DNA of 17,552 nucleotides from JANWLD01 sp035700225 (GCA_035700225.1 DASSOT010000039.1:1-17552), one strand, 5' to 3'. Numbered from the stretch's first letter, positions 5,928 through 13,257 are shown. A program made the numbers and translations. The notes: generated by a model not told the origin, from the letters alone.

Positions 5928-6533
5928 ATGAGGAAAATAGTTGTACTAAGTTTTATATCGCTTGATGGGGTAATGCAGGCGCCGGGAGGACCGGAAGAAG
6001 ACACGTCCGACGGATTCAAATACGGCGGGTGGACGGTACCATATGCCGATGAATTTTCCGGCAATTTAATGGGCGAGCAGATGAGCATGCCGTTTGACTT
6101 GCTACTTGGCAGAAAAACCTATGACATATTCGCGTCCTATTGGCCGACGCAAGGGCCGCCAAGCGTGGCTGAACCATTCAACAAATGTACGAAATATGTT
6201 GTATCGCACAACAAGATAGATTTGCCCTGGAAAAATTCAAAACTCATCACCGGCGATGTAGCGTCTAAGATAAAAGAGCTGAAAGAGGGGAAAGGTCCGA
6301 TGTTGCAGGTCCATGGCAGTGGAAATATGATACAGACCCTTCTAAAAAATGACCTGGTGGACGAGCTATGGCTAAAGATATATCCTGTAACGCTCGGCCC
6401 GGGCAAGAAGCTGTTCATGGAAGGAACGGTTCCGGCGGCATTTGAGCTTACAAAAACCCAAACTACGCCAAAGGGCGTCATCTTTGCCAATTACAAAAGA
6501 GCCGGCGATGTAAAAACCGGCTCATTTGTATAA
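5928..6533 (+). CDS. Dihydrofolate-reductase-like (RibD C-terminal domain) protein
   Basis: The protein has 201 residues. The ATG at 5928 is chosen because the protein then starts with MRKIVVLSFISLDG, the normal start of this family; the in-frame TTG at 5907 would lie upstream of and run through the -10 box. The RibD_C/DHFR fold is shown by SLDGVMQAPGG (11-21), the GRKTYD motif (61-66) before the cofactor loop, and a VHGSG stretch in the NADPH-binding part. The end RAGDVKTGSF fits the family. Such stand-alone proteins are NAD(P)H-dependent reductases of the DHFR superfamily with mostly unknown substrates; they are related to but distinct from FolA. With folE and folB elsewhere in the window, a pterin-related role is conceivable but unproven. 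Confidence 0.85.
   Translation: MRKIVVLSFISLDGVMQAPGGPEEDTSDGFKYGGWTVPYADEFSGNLMGEQMSMPFDLLLGRKTYDIFASYWPTQGPPSVAEPFNKCTKYVVSHNKIDLPWKNSKLITGDVASKIKELKEGKGPMLQVHGSGNMIQTLLKNDLVDELWLKIYPVTLGPGKKLFMEGTVPAAFELTKTQTTPKGVIFANYKRAGDVKTGSFV
6499..6523 (+). terminator. Hairpin at the end of the RibD_C gene, possible terminator
   Basis: GAGCCGG (6499-6505) pairs with CCGGCTC (6517-6523) around 11 bases, inside the last codons of the gene. Only a weak T-rich tail (ATTTGTAT) follows. The encoded residues fit the family's C-terminus, so the stem could be partly a coding coincidence. Confidence 0.4.
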
Positions 6534-6540
6534 CAGGCTT

Positions 6541-6588
6541 GTGATTTTTTGTAGATTAAAATCACGTCCTGCCGGTGATGCTTGTCAC
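6541..6588. repeat. Two neighbouring palindromes with GTGA(T)/TCAC half-sites
   Basis: GTGATTTT (6541-6548) is inverted as AAAATCAC (6558-6565), and GTGA (6575-6578) is inverted as TCAC (6585-6588) in GTGATGCTTGTCAC. No T tract follows either, so they do not look like terminators. They lie just before the 6642 gene and could be operator sites. Confidence 0.4.
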
Positions 6589-6641
6589 TGACCCTATTCT
6601 CGTAAAAGACTATGCTTTCCCTTCATGCTTAAGGAGGGTAT

Positions 6642-7052
6642 TTGCCGGAAAAGTTAAGCGGAAAAGAATTGTTATCACCAATAAAATTCGGTATTAACAA
6701 CATAAGACAGATCGGTGGGAAGACGATACAGATTGCAAACCAAGTTCTTAAACCTGCCAGCAAAGAATCTGAAATAGAAAAAATCATGGCTGTTAATAGC
6801 GTGCCAATAAGTGCAAAAAACGTCGTGTGCCAGCTGGCGGAACAGCATGAAATACCTGGGCTTATGGAACTGAACACGGCACAGCTTCTTTGGCTAAACC
6901 GTAAGTATCATAGCCAGGACCGTCCAGGCCACGAAGGCGATTACGTATACCAGACCATACAGCTCATGCTCGATATTGGAATCCAGCAGGAAAAAGTAGA
7001 AGATCTCATTGATTCTGACTTACCGCGGTCAGTCATCGATCAACACTTATAA
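6642..7052 (+). CDS. Small orphan protein of unknown function
   Basis: The protein has 136 residues and starts with TTG at 6642, supported by AAGGAGGG (6631-6638) and no alternative ATG before codon 49. No signal peptide or transmembrane helix is evident; an early stretch GINNIRQIGGKTIQIANQV is only moderately hydrophobic. The middle is helical (SEIEKIMAVN, NVVCQLAEQHEIPGLMELN) with the tryptophan-containing LLWLNRKYH near 84-92, and the end is acidic and helical. The protein reads as a compact all-alpha cytoplasmic domain. I do not recognise the family. The stop lies 21 bases before the GH10 gene's GTG. The strong ribosome binding site and full frame argue that it is real. Confidence 0.6.
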   Translation: MPEKLSGKELLSPIKFGINNIRQIGGKTIQIANQVLKPASKESEIEKIMAVNSVPISAKNVVCQLAEQHEIPGLMELNTAQLLWLNRKYHSQDRPGHEGDYVYQTIQLMLDIGIQQEKVEDLIDSDLPRSVIDQHL

Positions 7053-7059
7053 TGTGAGC

Positions 7060-7065
7060 TATAAT
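7060..7065 (+). promoter_or_regulatory. -10 box of the GH10 gene, predicted leaderless transcript
   Basis: TATAAT at 7060-7065 within AGCTATAAT ends 8 bases before the GTG start at 7074. A second TATAAT (7048-7053) overlaps the stop codon of the upstream gene and would give a leader of about 14 bases. No convincing -35 is visible for either. Confidence 0.5.
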
Positions 7066-7073
7066 AATGGTCG

Positions 7074-8180
7074 GTGGCCAAGCATAAGAAAAATAAACAA
7101 CGATACAAAAGACCGTTGCAAGCCGGAGTGGTTCTGTTTACGTTTGTGCTGGCTGGGTTGATTTACTGGTATTTTTCGCTTAGTGCGCCTGACTTACCCC
7201 AACCTCCTCTGAAAGAACTTGTCGGCAAACATCATGTTGACCTGGGAGTCCGCGTAATACCGGACAGATTAAACGAAAGGGTCTACCCTGGCATAGTTAC
7301 CTCGCAGTTCGACTTTGTGACGATTGACGGCGGCGTTCACTTTGAACAAGTACACCCGGAACCGACGAAATTTGATTTTAGTAAATCGGATAAAGTTGTT
7401 GCTTTTGCAACTGAGCACAATATGCCGGTGCAGTTTCATCATCTGGTCTGGGGCGATGACTATGTATTGCCAGACTGGCTGACAGAAGGACATTACAGCA
7501 AAGAACAGCTCCTGGATATACTGCACGACCACATAACGGCCATAGTTCAGCGCTACAAAGGCCAGGTCAAGGAATATACGGTAGTGAATGAAGCATTTAC
7601 CGAAAACCAGCATATATACGGTCTGAAAAACTGGTGGGCAGACCATATTGGCAACGGCACGAAATATATAGATGATTCCTTTATCTGGGCGCATCAAGCA
7701 GACCCGAAGGCGAAATTACTCCTGAACGATTTCTATAACGAAACCGAGAATAGCGTTTCCGACGCTATGTATGATTATGTAAAAGACGCCAGGGCCAGGG
7801 GCGTGCCGATAGACGGCGTGGGTATGCAACTGCATATTGATGCTTCGCGGCCTCCTATAAAAGAAGATATTGTAAAAAACATGAAGCGGTTCGGAGAAAT
7901 CGGCGTTCCAGTATATGTCACTGAATTTGATGTGAACACTAATTCGGTCAAAGGCGACGATGCATACAAGAACTGGTTGGAATCTAAGATAACCAACGAT
8001 ATTGTCAGAGCGTGCATAGAATCAAAAGCTTGTGTGAGTTTTGATGTATTCGGTCTCGGCAGTAAGAATGATTTACTAAAGAAACTTATCAGAGCGGACT
8101 CCAGGGCGTACATGTTTGACAGCAGGTACAGGCCCAGGCCGTCCTTTTATACATTCAGACAGGCATGGATGAACCCATAA
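7074..8180 (+). CDS. Membrane-anchored GH10-like glycoside hydrolase (endo-1,4-beta-xylanase family)
   Basis: The protein has 368 residues. It starts with GTG at 7074; an in-frame TAA at 7065-7067 rules out an earlier start. The N-terminus is very basic (KHKKNKQRYKR), followed by one hydrophobic helix (about 15-36), a signal anchor with the enzyme outside. The rest is a GH10 TIM barrel: LVWGDDYVLPDW (124-135), acid/base Glu173 in VVNEA, GMQLH (250-254) and nucleophile Glu284 in VTEFD. GH10 enzymes cleave xylan with retention of configuration. Both catalytic Glu are present, but the usual ENxMKW motif of the minus-2 subsite is replaced by DGGVHFE (85-91) and the conserved His after LVW is Gly127, so the substrate may not be plain xylan. 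No Shine-Dalgarno sequence. It overlaps the next gene by one base. Confidence 0.87.
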   Translation: MAKHKKNKQRYKRPLQAGVVLFTFVLAGLIYWYFSLSAPDLPQPPLKELVGKHHVDLGVRVIPDRLNERVYPGIVTSQFDFVTIDGGVHFEQVHPEPTKFDFSKSDKVVAFATEHNMPVQFHHLVWGDDYVLPDWLTEGHYSKEQLLDILHDHITAIVQRYKGQVKEYTVVNEAFTENQHIYGLKNWWADHIGNGTKYIDDSFIWAHQADPKAKLLLNDFYNETENSVSDAMYDYVKDARARGVPIDGVGMQLHIDASRPPIKEDIVKNMKRFGEIGVPVYVTEFDVNTNSVKGDDAYKNWLESKITNDIVRACIESKACVSFDVFGLGSKNDLLKKLIRADSRAYMFDSRYRPRPSFYTFRQAWMNP

Positions 8181-8692
8181 TGCCATTGTATCTGATCACC
8201 GGATTGCCAGGTGCCGGCAAATCTACGGTCAACGCCGAGCTTAAAGCCAGAGGATACGAATCTTACGACGGTGATGAAGACAAGCTTGCCGAATGGTTCG
8301 ACGAACAAGACCGGGTCGTAAAGGTACAGAAAAAAGACATCGACCAGAAATTCCTGGACAGCCACTATAAGGGTTTGCCGCGCGAAATTGTCGAAAACCT
8401 AGCCAGTAAAGCCAAAGACAAGCCTATATTCATCTGCAACGACCCTGAAAACGAAGAAGGGTTGCTGGATTTGTTCGAACAGGTGTTCGCTTTGATGATA
8501 GACGAAAAAACAGAGAGGTATCGTCTTGCTAACAGGACCAATGCGACCTGGGGCAAAAGACCTATTGAAATTGAATACAGCCTGGCCTTCAAGGAGAAGT
8601 GGTTACCCTTGGTAGATAAATACGATTACATCACAATTGACGCAACCCTGCCGACTGTAGAAATAGCCGACTATATATTAGAGAAATTGTGA
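8180..8692 (+). CDS. P-loop NTPase, small-molecule-kinase-like
   Basis: The protein has 170 residues. The ATG at 8180 is preferred because it overlaps the GH10 stop (TAATG), starting the protein with MPLYLITGLPGAGKS; the in-frame ATG at 8165 would only add five residues. Walker A is GLPGAGKST right after the first beta-strand, the layout of shikimate, gluconate and adenylate kinase-like proteins. Further features are SYDGDEDKL after the first helix, IFICNDPENEEGLLDLF as the probable Walker B strand region, and the basic RLANRTNATWGKRP, a likely lid or arginine-finger segment. The substrate is unknown. The one-base overlap with the GH10 gene means translational coupling; whether it phosphorylates a sugar released by that enzyme is a guess. 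Confidence 0.78.
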   Translation: MPLYLITGLPGAGKSTVNAELKARGYESYDGDEDKLAEWFDEQDRVVKVQKKDIDQKFLDSHYKGLPREIVENLASKAKDKPIFICNDPENEEGLLDLFEQVFALMIDEKTERYRLANRTNATWGKRPIEIEYSLAFKEKWLPLVDKYDYITIDATLPTVEIADYILEKL

Positions 8693-8703
8693 ACTGTTTT
8701 TGA

Positions 8704-8712
8704 TGCTACACT
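8704..8712 (+). promoter_or_regulatory. Extended -10 element before the ABC exporter gene
   Basis: TGC TACACT (4 of 6 plus TGn) lies 28 bases before the GTG start at 8741. No -35 at a suitable distance is seen; extended -10 promoters can work without one. Confidence 0.4.
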
Positions 8713-8740
8713 TGTATCAATATCTATTAGGTTATTATTT

Positions 8741-10516
8741 GTGAAATTTTTGAAACGATTTAGGACTGGAAAGACACTGGAATATTTCTTGGAAATATTT
8801 TTCAAGCGCAAGCTGGCGGTTACGGTCAACCTTACTTTTACGCCGATAGCTGTATTTTTCGGGGAAATACTTGTCGGTTATTACTTTGGGAAGCTTTTCC
8901 AAAAATTAGTCGAATTCAAGCCGGGCGGAGATACGGGAGCGCTTTATCATATAGCATGGACGATAGTTGGATTTTATCTTTTGCAGATTGCTTTTTATAG
9001 GGTCAATGACTATACGGCATTATGGCGGCAAAGTAACAATTTGCGGGATTTGGAGCAGAATATATTCAAAAGACTGCCCCAGTATAGCTATAGGTTTTTC
9101 TCCGAAACTTATGGCGGCGCGCTTGTCAGCCAGGTTAATCGTTTCCTCAAAGCTTACGAAGAATTTGATGACGTAACCATTTTTGATTACCTGGAAGGTC
9201 TATCCAGGATAGTTTTATCCGCCATCATGCTACTGTTCATAGCTCCTCCCTTAGGCATACTTCTTGCGGTCTGGGCTCCCATATATATTTTCATCGTAGT
9301 GTATTCGTCTATGAGGAAGGCACATGCTACGCGCGCGGATGCCGCGGCGGATTCCAGTGTAATTGCGTACTTGGCAGACGCTATCACCAACATGGTTACG
9401 ATAAAAACTTTCGCAAAAGCTAAACTTGAACATAAAAAATTCAGCGCTGTGAGTACTGACCGTTACCACAAGCGTTTGCGTTCCTGGCGGCTCAACGCCA
9501 ACATACGAAACTTACGCTGGTTCGTTGCCGTGGTTTTCTTTGTGGCGTATATCTTATTATCTATCTACTTAGTGACAAGAGGCAGTATCAGCCCGGCAGT
9601 CATGATTGCTGGACAGATATATATATTTGCAATATTCAACAGTTTGCTTAGCCTTCACCAAGTTATTCAGAGGACGGAGCAACTGTTTGCCGACGCGGCC
9701 GAACTTACGGATATCCTGGACATGAAGCCTGAACTTACCGACCCCAAGCATCCGGAAAAATCCAGGATAAAGGACGGGTTGATTGAATTTAACTCCGTAA
9801 GGTTCAAATATCCGAAGACAAGCAAAGACGTGTTCGGTAGTTTGGACCTGAAAATCAAACCCGGAGAAAGAGTAGGGCTGGTAGGGCATTCGGGTTCCGG
9901 CAAGTCTACGATTACCAGACTTGTGCTCAGGTTTCTGGATGTGGATTCCGGCGCGATTCTGATTGACGGACAAGATATCAGGAATATCACCCAAGATGAT
10001 TTGCGCTCCAAAATAGCCTACATTCCGCAGGAACCGATTCTTTTTCACAGAACTTTGATGGAAAATATCATTTACGGTAGAGAAGGTGTTACGCGGGCGG
10101 AAGCTAACAAGGCTTCGCACTTGGCTTATGCGGATAATTTCATCCAAAGATTGCCCGAAAAGTACGATACATTGGTAGGGGAAAGGGGCGTTAAGCTCAG
10201 CGGCGGTGAAAAACAGCGTGTAGCTATAGCCAGGGCGATGCTAACCAGGGCCCCCATACTTATACTTGATGAAGCTACTTCCGCCCTGGACAGCAAGAGT
10301 GAAAAGTACATAGGCAGGGCGCTTGACGAACTGGTGAAAGGCCGTACGACTCTGGTCATAGCCCACCGCCTGAGTACCATACAGAAACTGGACAGGATAA
10401 TAGTCCTGAAAGACGGTTTAATTATCGAGGACGGAACCCACAAAGAATTGCTGGATAAAAACGGGGAATATGCCGAACTTTGGAGCCATCAGACCGGCGG
10501 TTTCCTTGACGAATAG
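8741..10516 (+). CDS. ABC exporter half-transporter (membrane domain fused to ATPase)
   Basis: The protein has 591 residues and starts with GTG at 8741, lacking a good Shine-Dalgarno sequence. The N-terminal part (about 28-310) has hydrophobic segments near 28-50, 66-86, 155-190, 258-278 and 284-304, consistent with a type I exporter (MsbA/Sav1866-like) membrane domain. The nucleotide-binding domain (about 347-585) is complete: Walker A GHSGSGKST (382-390), Q-loop Gln430 in YIPQEP, signature LSGGE (486-490), Walker B ILILDE (506-511), D-loop SALD and switch His542. It should act as a homodimer that uses ATP to export a hydrophobic compound, lipid or peptide. The substrate is not visible; the methyltransferase and desaturase genes just downstream make a lipid one hypothesis. 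Confidence 0.93.
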   Translation: MKFLKRFRTGKTLEYFLEIFFKRKLAVTVNLTFTPIAVFFGEILVGYYFGKLFQKLVEFKPGGDTGALYHIAWTIVGFYLLQIAFYRVNDYTALWRQSNNLRDLEQNIFKRLPQYSYRFFSETYGGALVSQVNRFLKAYEEFDDVTIFDYLEGLSRIVLSAIMLLFIAPPLGILLAVWAPIYIFIVVYSSMRKAHATRADAAADSSVIAYLADAITNMVTIKTFAKAKLEHKKFSAVSTDRYHKRLRSWRLNANIRNLRWFVAVVFFVAYILLSIYLVTRGSISPAVMIAGQIYIFAIFNSLLSLHQVIQRTEQLFADAAELTDILDMKPELTDPKHPEKSRIKDGLIEFNSVRFKYPKTSKDVFGSLDLKIKPGERVGLVGHSGSGKSTITRLVLRFLDVDSGAILIDGQDIRNITQDDLRSKIAYIPQEPILFHRTLMENIIYGREGVTRAEANKASHLAYADNFIQRLPEKYDTLVGERGVKLSGGEKQRVAIARAMLTRAPILILDEATSALDSKSEKYIGRALDELVKGRTTLVIAHRLSTIQKLDRIIVLKDGLIIEDGTHKELLDKNGEYAELWSHQTGGFLDE

Positions 10517-10586
10517 TGTTTTTAACAACCTGGTTAAGGTTGCATATTCGTGCAAAATCGTGTAATTTATTGCAGAATATAGTTTT

Positions 10587-10592
10587 TATAGT
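10587..10592 (+). promoter_or_regulatory. Candidate -10 box of the methyltransferase gene, near-leaderless
   Basis: TATAGT (5 of 6) ends 9 bases before the ATG at 10602. There is no Shine-Dalgarno sequence between them, so the transcript would begin at or just before the start codon. No clear -35. Confidence 0.4.
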
Positions 10593-10601
10593 AATTTTCA
10601 A

Positions 10602-11975
10602 ATGTCCCAACACCTTAGAGATTTTAACGACCCCGAAGCGGCCCCCATATTACAGCCGGAGCTAGACCCTATTCAGCGCGGTCTTATGAACCATGGCGAA
10701 ACCATCCTGAACGGTATGGGCGTGAATGTATCGGACACTTCAGACGGCAAACGCTTAGTCATAAACGCGGGCGGTCATATGGCCGGAATGGACGTGCATG
10801 AACCGGATGTAGTTATACCGGCTCTGCTTCGACATGGCAGTAACGGACTTTTCTATACCTACACTGGCGGCGCGGACGGCAAGCCGCTATGGACTATTAA
10901 TTCCGACTTCACCGCTGTACCCGGAGATGTGAATACCGGCAACCCGGACTCTGATGGGCTGGTTATTTTGGCCCAGGCCTTGCACTCTGCAACCGAACGG
11001 CCTCGTAAAGTCGGCCGGTTTGCCGCAAGGCTTATCGCTCCTTTCATGGACGCAAGAGCCGAACAGCAATGGCGGATGAGCACCTCCCGCACAAAAGAAG
11101 AGATTTCGCGGCATTATGACCATAGACAGGACTTTTATGTGGGCGAACATGGCATACTCGACCAAAAATACACGCAGTATTCTTCCGGGCTTTTACTTCC
11201 AGGACATGAATTTGAGAGTCTGGAGGAACTCCAGCGGCACAAGGTAGAATCAATCGCCCGGAAGCTGGAGCTTGAGGGTGCCGAAACCCTGCTCGAGATA
11301 GGTACCGGCTGGGGCGGTCTGGCTATAGCCCTGGCCGAAATCGCGCCGCATATCAAGATTACTTCGCTTACAATTTCGGAAGAGCAGGCAAAGATTGCCC
11401 GGCAAAGGATAAAAGAAGCGGGCCTTGAAGACCGTATCGAGGTTTTGTGCCAGGATTACCGCGACCTGGAGCCGGAAAACAAGTTTGACAGGGCGGTTTC
11501 CATAGAGATGATAGAAGCAGTAGATTGGCGCGACCTGCCGGTATATTTTGATGCTTTAACAAGGTTAGTTGACCCTAAGGACGGGGTTATCATGTTGCAA
11601 TCCATCAATGTAGCGCCGGAGCAAGAAGCTCTTCAGCGCCGGAGCAACGGATTTGCCAGTACAGCTATTTTCCCGGGAGGCTCGCTGGTGTCATTGCAAA
11701 CTATCAGCAAAGGCATGGCAGAACGGGGCTGGCGTATGCACGAAGCTACGGACCTGACCCGTTCGTATGACCTGACTCTCAGGGAATGGCGTAGGAATAT
11801 GCACACAAACACATCGGCCTTAACCGACCGATGGGTTGAAGAAGGGAACTCGCCGGAAGCAGTCGCCAGGTCTAACAGGGGCTTTGACTTTTACCTTGCC
11901 TTTTCGCAGGCCGGCTTTAGAAAAGGCACCGACCACATCCAGGATTGGCAGACCAGTTTCCGCCCCGGACAGTGA
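10602..11975 (+). CDS. CFA-synthase-family SAM-dependent fatty acid methyltransferase
   Basis: The protein has 457 residues. A variable N-terminal part (1-165) precedes the catalytic domain. Family motifs: HYDHRQDFY (171-179), SAM-binding LEIGTGWGG (231-239), SLTISEEQ (255-262), IEMIEAV (301-307) and FPGG (357-360). The family transfers a methyl group from SAM to the double bond of unsaturated acyl chains in phospholipids, making cyclopropane or, in some members, 10-methyl fatty acids. By my alignment to E. coli Cfa, the bicarbonate-binding Cys139 is Ser here (YSSG, 193-196) and His266 is Gln333, while the Glu of the EMxE motif (Glu305) and Ile335 are kept; Ser/Gln variants occur in related subfamilies. 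It therefore may not be a classical cyclopropane synthase. The desaturase downstream could supply its substrate. Confidence 0.87.
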   Translation: MSQHLRDFNDPEAAPILQPELDPIQRGLMNHGETILNGMGVNVSDTSDGKRLVINAGGHMAGMDVHEPDVVIPALLRHGSNGLFYTYTGGADGKPLWTINSDFTAVPGDVNTGNPDSDGLVILAQALHSATERPRKVGRFAARLIAPFMDARAEQQWRMSTSRTKEEISRHYDHRQDFYVGEHGILDQKYTQYSSGLLLPGHEFESLEELQRHKVESIARKLELEGAETLLEIGTGWGGLAIALAEIAPHIKITSLTISEEQAKIARQRIKEAGLEDRIEVLCQDYRDLEPENKFDRAVSIEMIEAVDWRDLPVYFDALTRLVDPKDGVIMLQSINVAPEQEALQRRSNGFASTAIFPGGSLVSLQTISKGMAERGWRMHEATDLTRSYDLTLREWRRNMHTNTSALTDRWVEEGNSPEAVARSNRGFDFYLAFSQAGFRKGTDHIQDWQTSFRPGQ

Positions 11976-11984
11976 CCCCATACA

Positions 11985-12013
11985 TTGTCGTTTACATGTT
12001 AATTTGCTAAACT
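11985..12013 (+). promoter_or_regulatory. Promoter of the acyl-ACP desaturase gene
   Basis: TTGTCG (11985-11990) and TAAACT (12008-12013) are 17 bases apart, and TGC (12005-12007) directly precedes the -10. The leader of about 30 bases has no Shine-Dalgarno sequence. The separate promoter suggests the desaturase can be controlled apart from the methyltransferase. Confidence 0.55.
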
Positions 12014-12049
12014 CGGTTATTAGCAATACTAGAGTTTTGAATGTAATTT

Positions 12050-13213
12050 ATGGGTGCAGTAGAACAGTTCATAGGTGAAATAGGAGGGGAGTTACCACCA
12101 AACCTTGATCCTGCTACTATTGATCATGAAGAAGATGATCGGGCAGTCCGCGGGTTGGTTCCTCTTGTAGAAGACCTATATGACCGCCACCTGGATAGTT
12201 CGAAACCGTGGTATCCTCACCTTGTAGTGCCCTATGATCTAGGTAAGACCTATCCGCCTGATCCTAAAGACAATGTTTTTGTACCAGGCGCTTCTCCGAT
12301 GCCGCTTGAAGTCAGGACAGCTTTCGAAATCGGTCTTTTAACGGAGGATAACCTCCCCGGGTACTTTAACTCAAAAGAAGTGCGAATGGGTCATCTCAGC
12401 GAAGCGCATAGCGGTTGGATTAGAACTTGGACAGCCGAAGAAGGCCTCCATGCTATAGGGATAAGGGATTTACTTATCGTTACCAATGCCGTTGATGGTA
12501 TACAGCTGGAAGATGACCGAATGTTACAAGTGTCAACTATGGATGTGCCTGACCCGCCATCTGTAACCGATGCCATTATTTATACTGCGCTACAGGAAAA
12601 AGCCACAGAGATATCACATCGCAACTCCGGAATATTATTGGCTGAAACGGCCGCTTATGATGAGCGGTATTATCCTATTGACAGCGAAAAAAATAGACCT
12701 GTAGATTCAGGCGAAGGTCTAACAGTATTAAGTGCCGAAGAGAGAGAAAAACGTGCAATCATCATACGCCAATCGGGACGCATGATGATGAATCAAGTTG
12801 CCAAAGATGAAAGCCGACACTTTGCCTATTACAACCCCCAAGTTCCAGCGCTTCTCAGGCTGGCCCCTTCGCACACCATGCATGCTGTTCTGCGACAGGT
12901 CCTTACCTTTACTATGCCGGGCAAGGGCATTAGAGACTTTGATGCTCGTGCCAGGATTATCGCTGATGCCGGAGTCTATGACAGGCGGATTCATCACGAT
13001 TCTATGCTAGACCGTGTAGTCATGAAGGGCTGGGACATTGAAAATATCGAAGGCTTAGACGATGATGCTAAAAGATCACAAGAAGTCCTTGTTAAATTTG
13101 TTGAATTTGCAGATAGAAATGCTTCTGAATTTGAAGAAAAAAGGGCAGAAAGAAGAGAGGCCGCTATTGCACGGGGCGAATCTCCGGTCTGGGTAGGTAA
13201 AGAAGCCGCCTGA
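12050..13213 (+). CDS. Soluble diiron acyl-[acyl-carrier-protein] desaturase
   Basis: The protein has 387 residues. It belongs to the FA_desaturase_2 family (plant stearoyl-ACP desaturase, mycobacterial DesA). All six diiron ligands can be placed: Glu99 (LLTEDNLP), Glu131 and His134 (EEGLH), Glu183 (YTALQEKAT), and Glu254 and His257 (DESRH). The enzyme uses O2 and reduced ferredoxin to insert a cis double bond into an acyl chain carried on ACP or a similar carrier. There is no membrane segment. An unusual point is the 71-residue gap between Glu183 and Glu254, against 33 between the matching ligands of the castor enzyme; residues about 198-238 look like an inserted charged segment. The C-terminal tail is a charged helix. 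The resemblance to actinobacterial DesA proteins is compatible with transfer from a host. Confidence 0.9.
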   Translation: MGAVEQFIGEIGGELPPNLDPATIDHEEDDRAVRGLVPLVEDLYDRHLDSSKPWYPHLVVPYDLGKTYPPDPKDNVFVPGASPMPLEVRTAFEIGLLTEDNLPGYFNSKEVRMGHLSEAHSGWIRTWTAEEGLHAIGIRDLLIVTNAVDGIQLEDDRMLQVSTMDVPDPPSVTDAIIYTALQEKATEISHRNSGILLAETAAYDERYYPIDSEKNRPVDSGEGLTVLSAEEREKRAIIIRQSGRMMMNQVAKDESRHFAYYNPQVPALLRLAPSHTMHAVLRQVLTFTMPGKGIRDFDARARIIADAGVYDRRIHHDSMLDRVVMKGWDIENIEGLDDDAKRSQEVLVKFVEFADRNASEFEEKRAERREAAIARGESPVWVGKEAA

Positions 13214-13248
13214 AATAAGTTGAAATACTCGGGCATGTGCACCGTTTC

Positions 13249-13257
13249 TGTTAGAAT
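13249..13257 (+). promoter_or_regulatory. Promoter of the tRNA-Cys/tRNA-Leu/folBE transcript
   Basis: TGT TAGAAT is an extended -10 (5 of 6 plus TGn) ending 13 bases before the tRNA-Cys 5' end, the expected distance for a short precursor leader. No -35 is visible. Confidence 0.5.

Noticed and set aside
9569..10147. 192-codon minus-strand frame
   Set aside because: It lies entirely inside the ABC exporter gene, whose protein motifs are complete; no promoter or ribosome binding site supports the reverse frame.
10520..10545. Inverted repeat TTAAC...GTTAA with CAACC...GGTTG after the ABC gene as a terminator
   Set aside because: The stems are only 5 bp and no T tract follows.
11836..12078. 80-codon plus-strand frame bridging the methyltransferase and desaturase
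   Set aside because: It overlaps both genes in another frame and its product resembles nothing; it is explained by chance openness.
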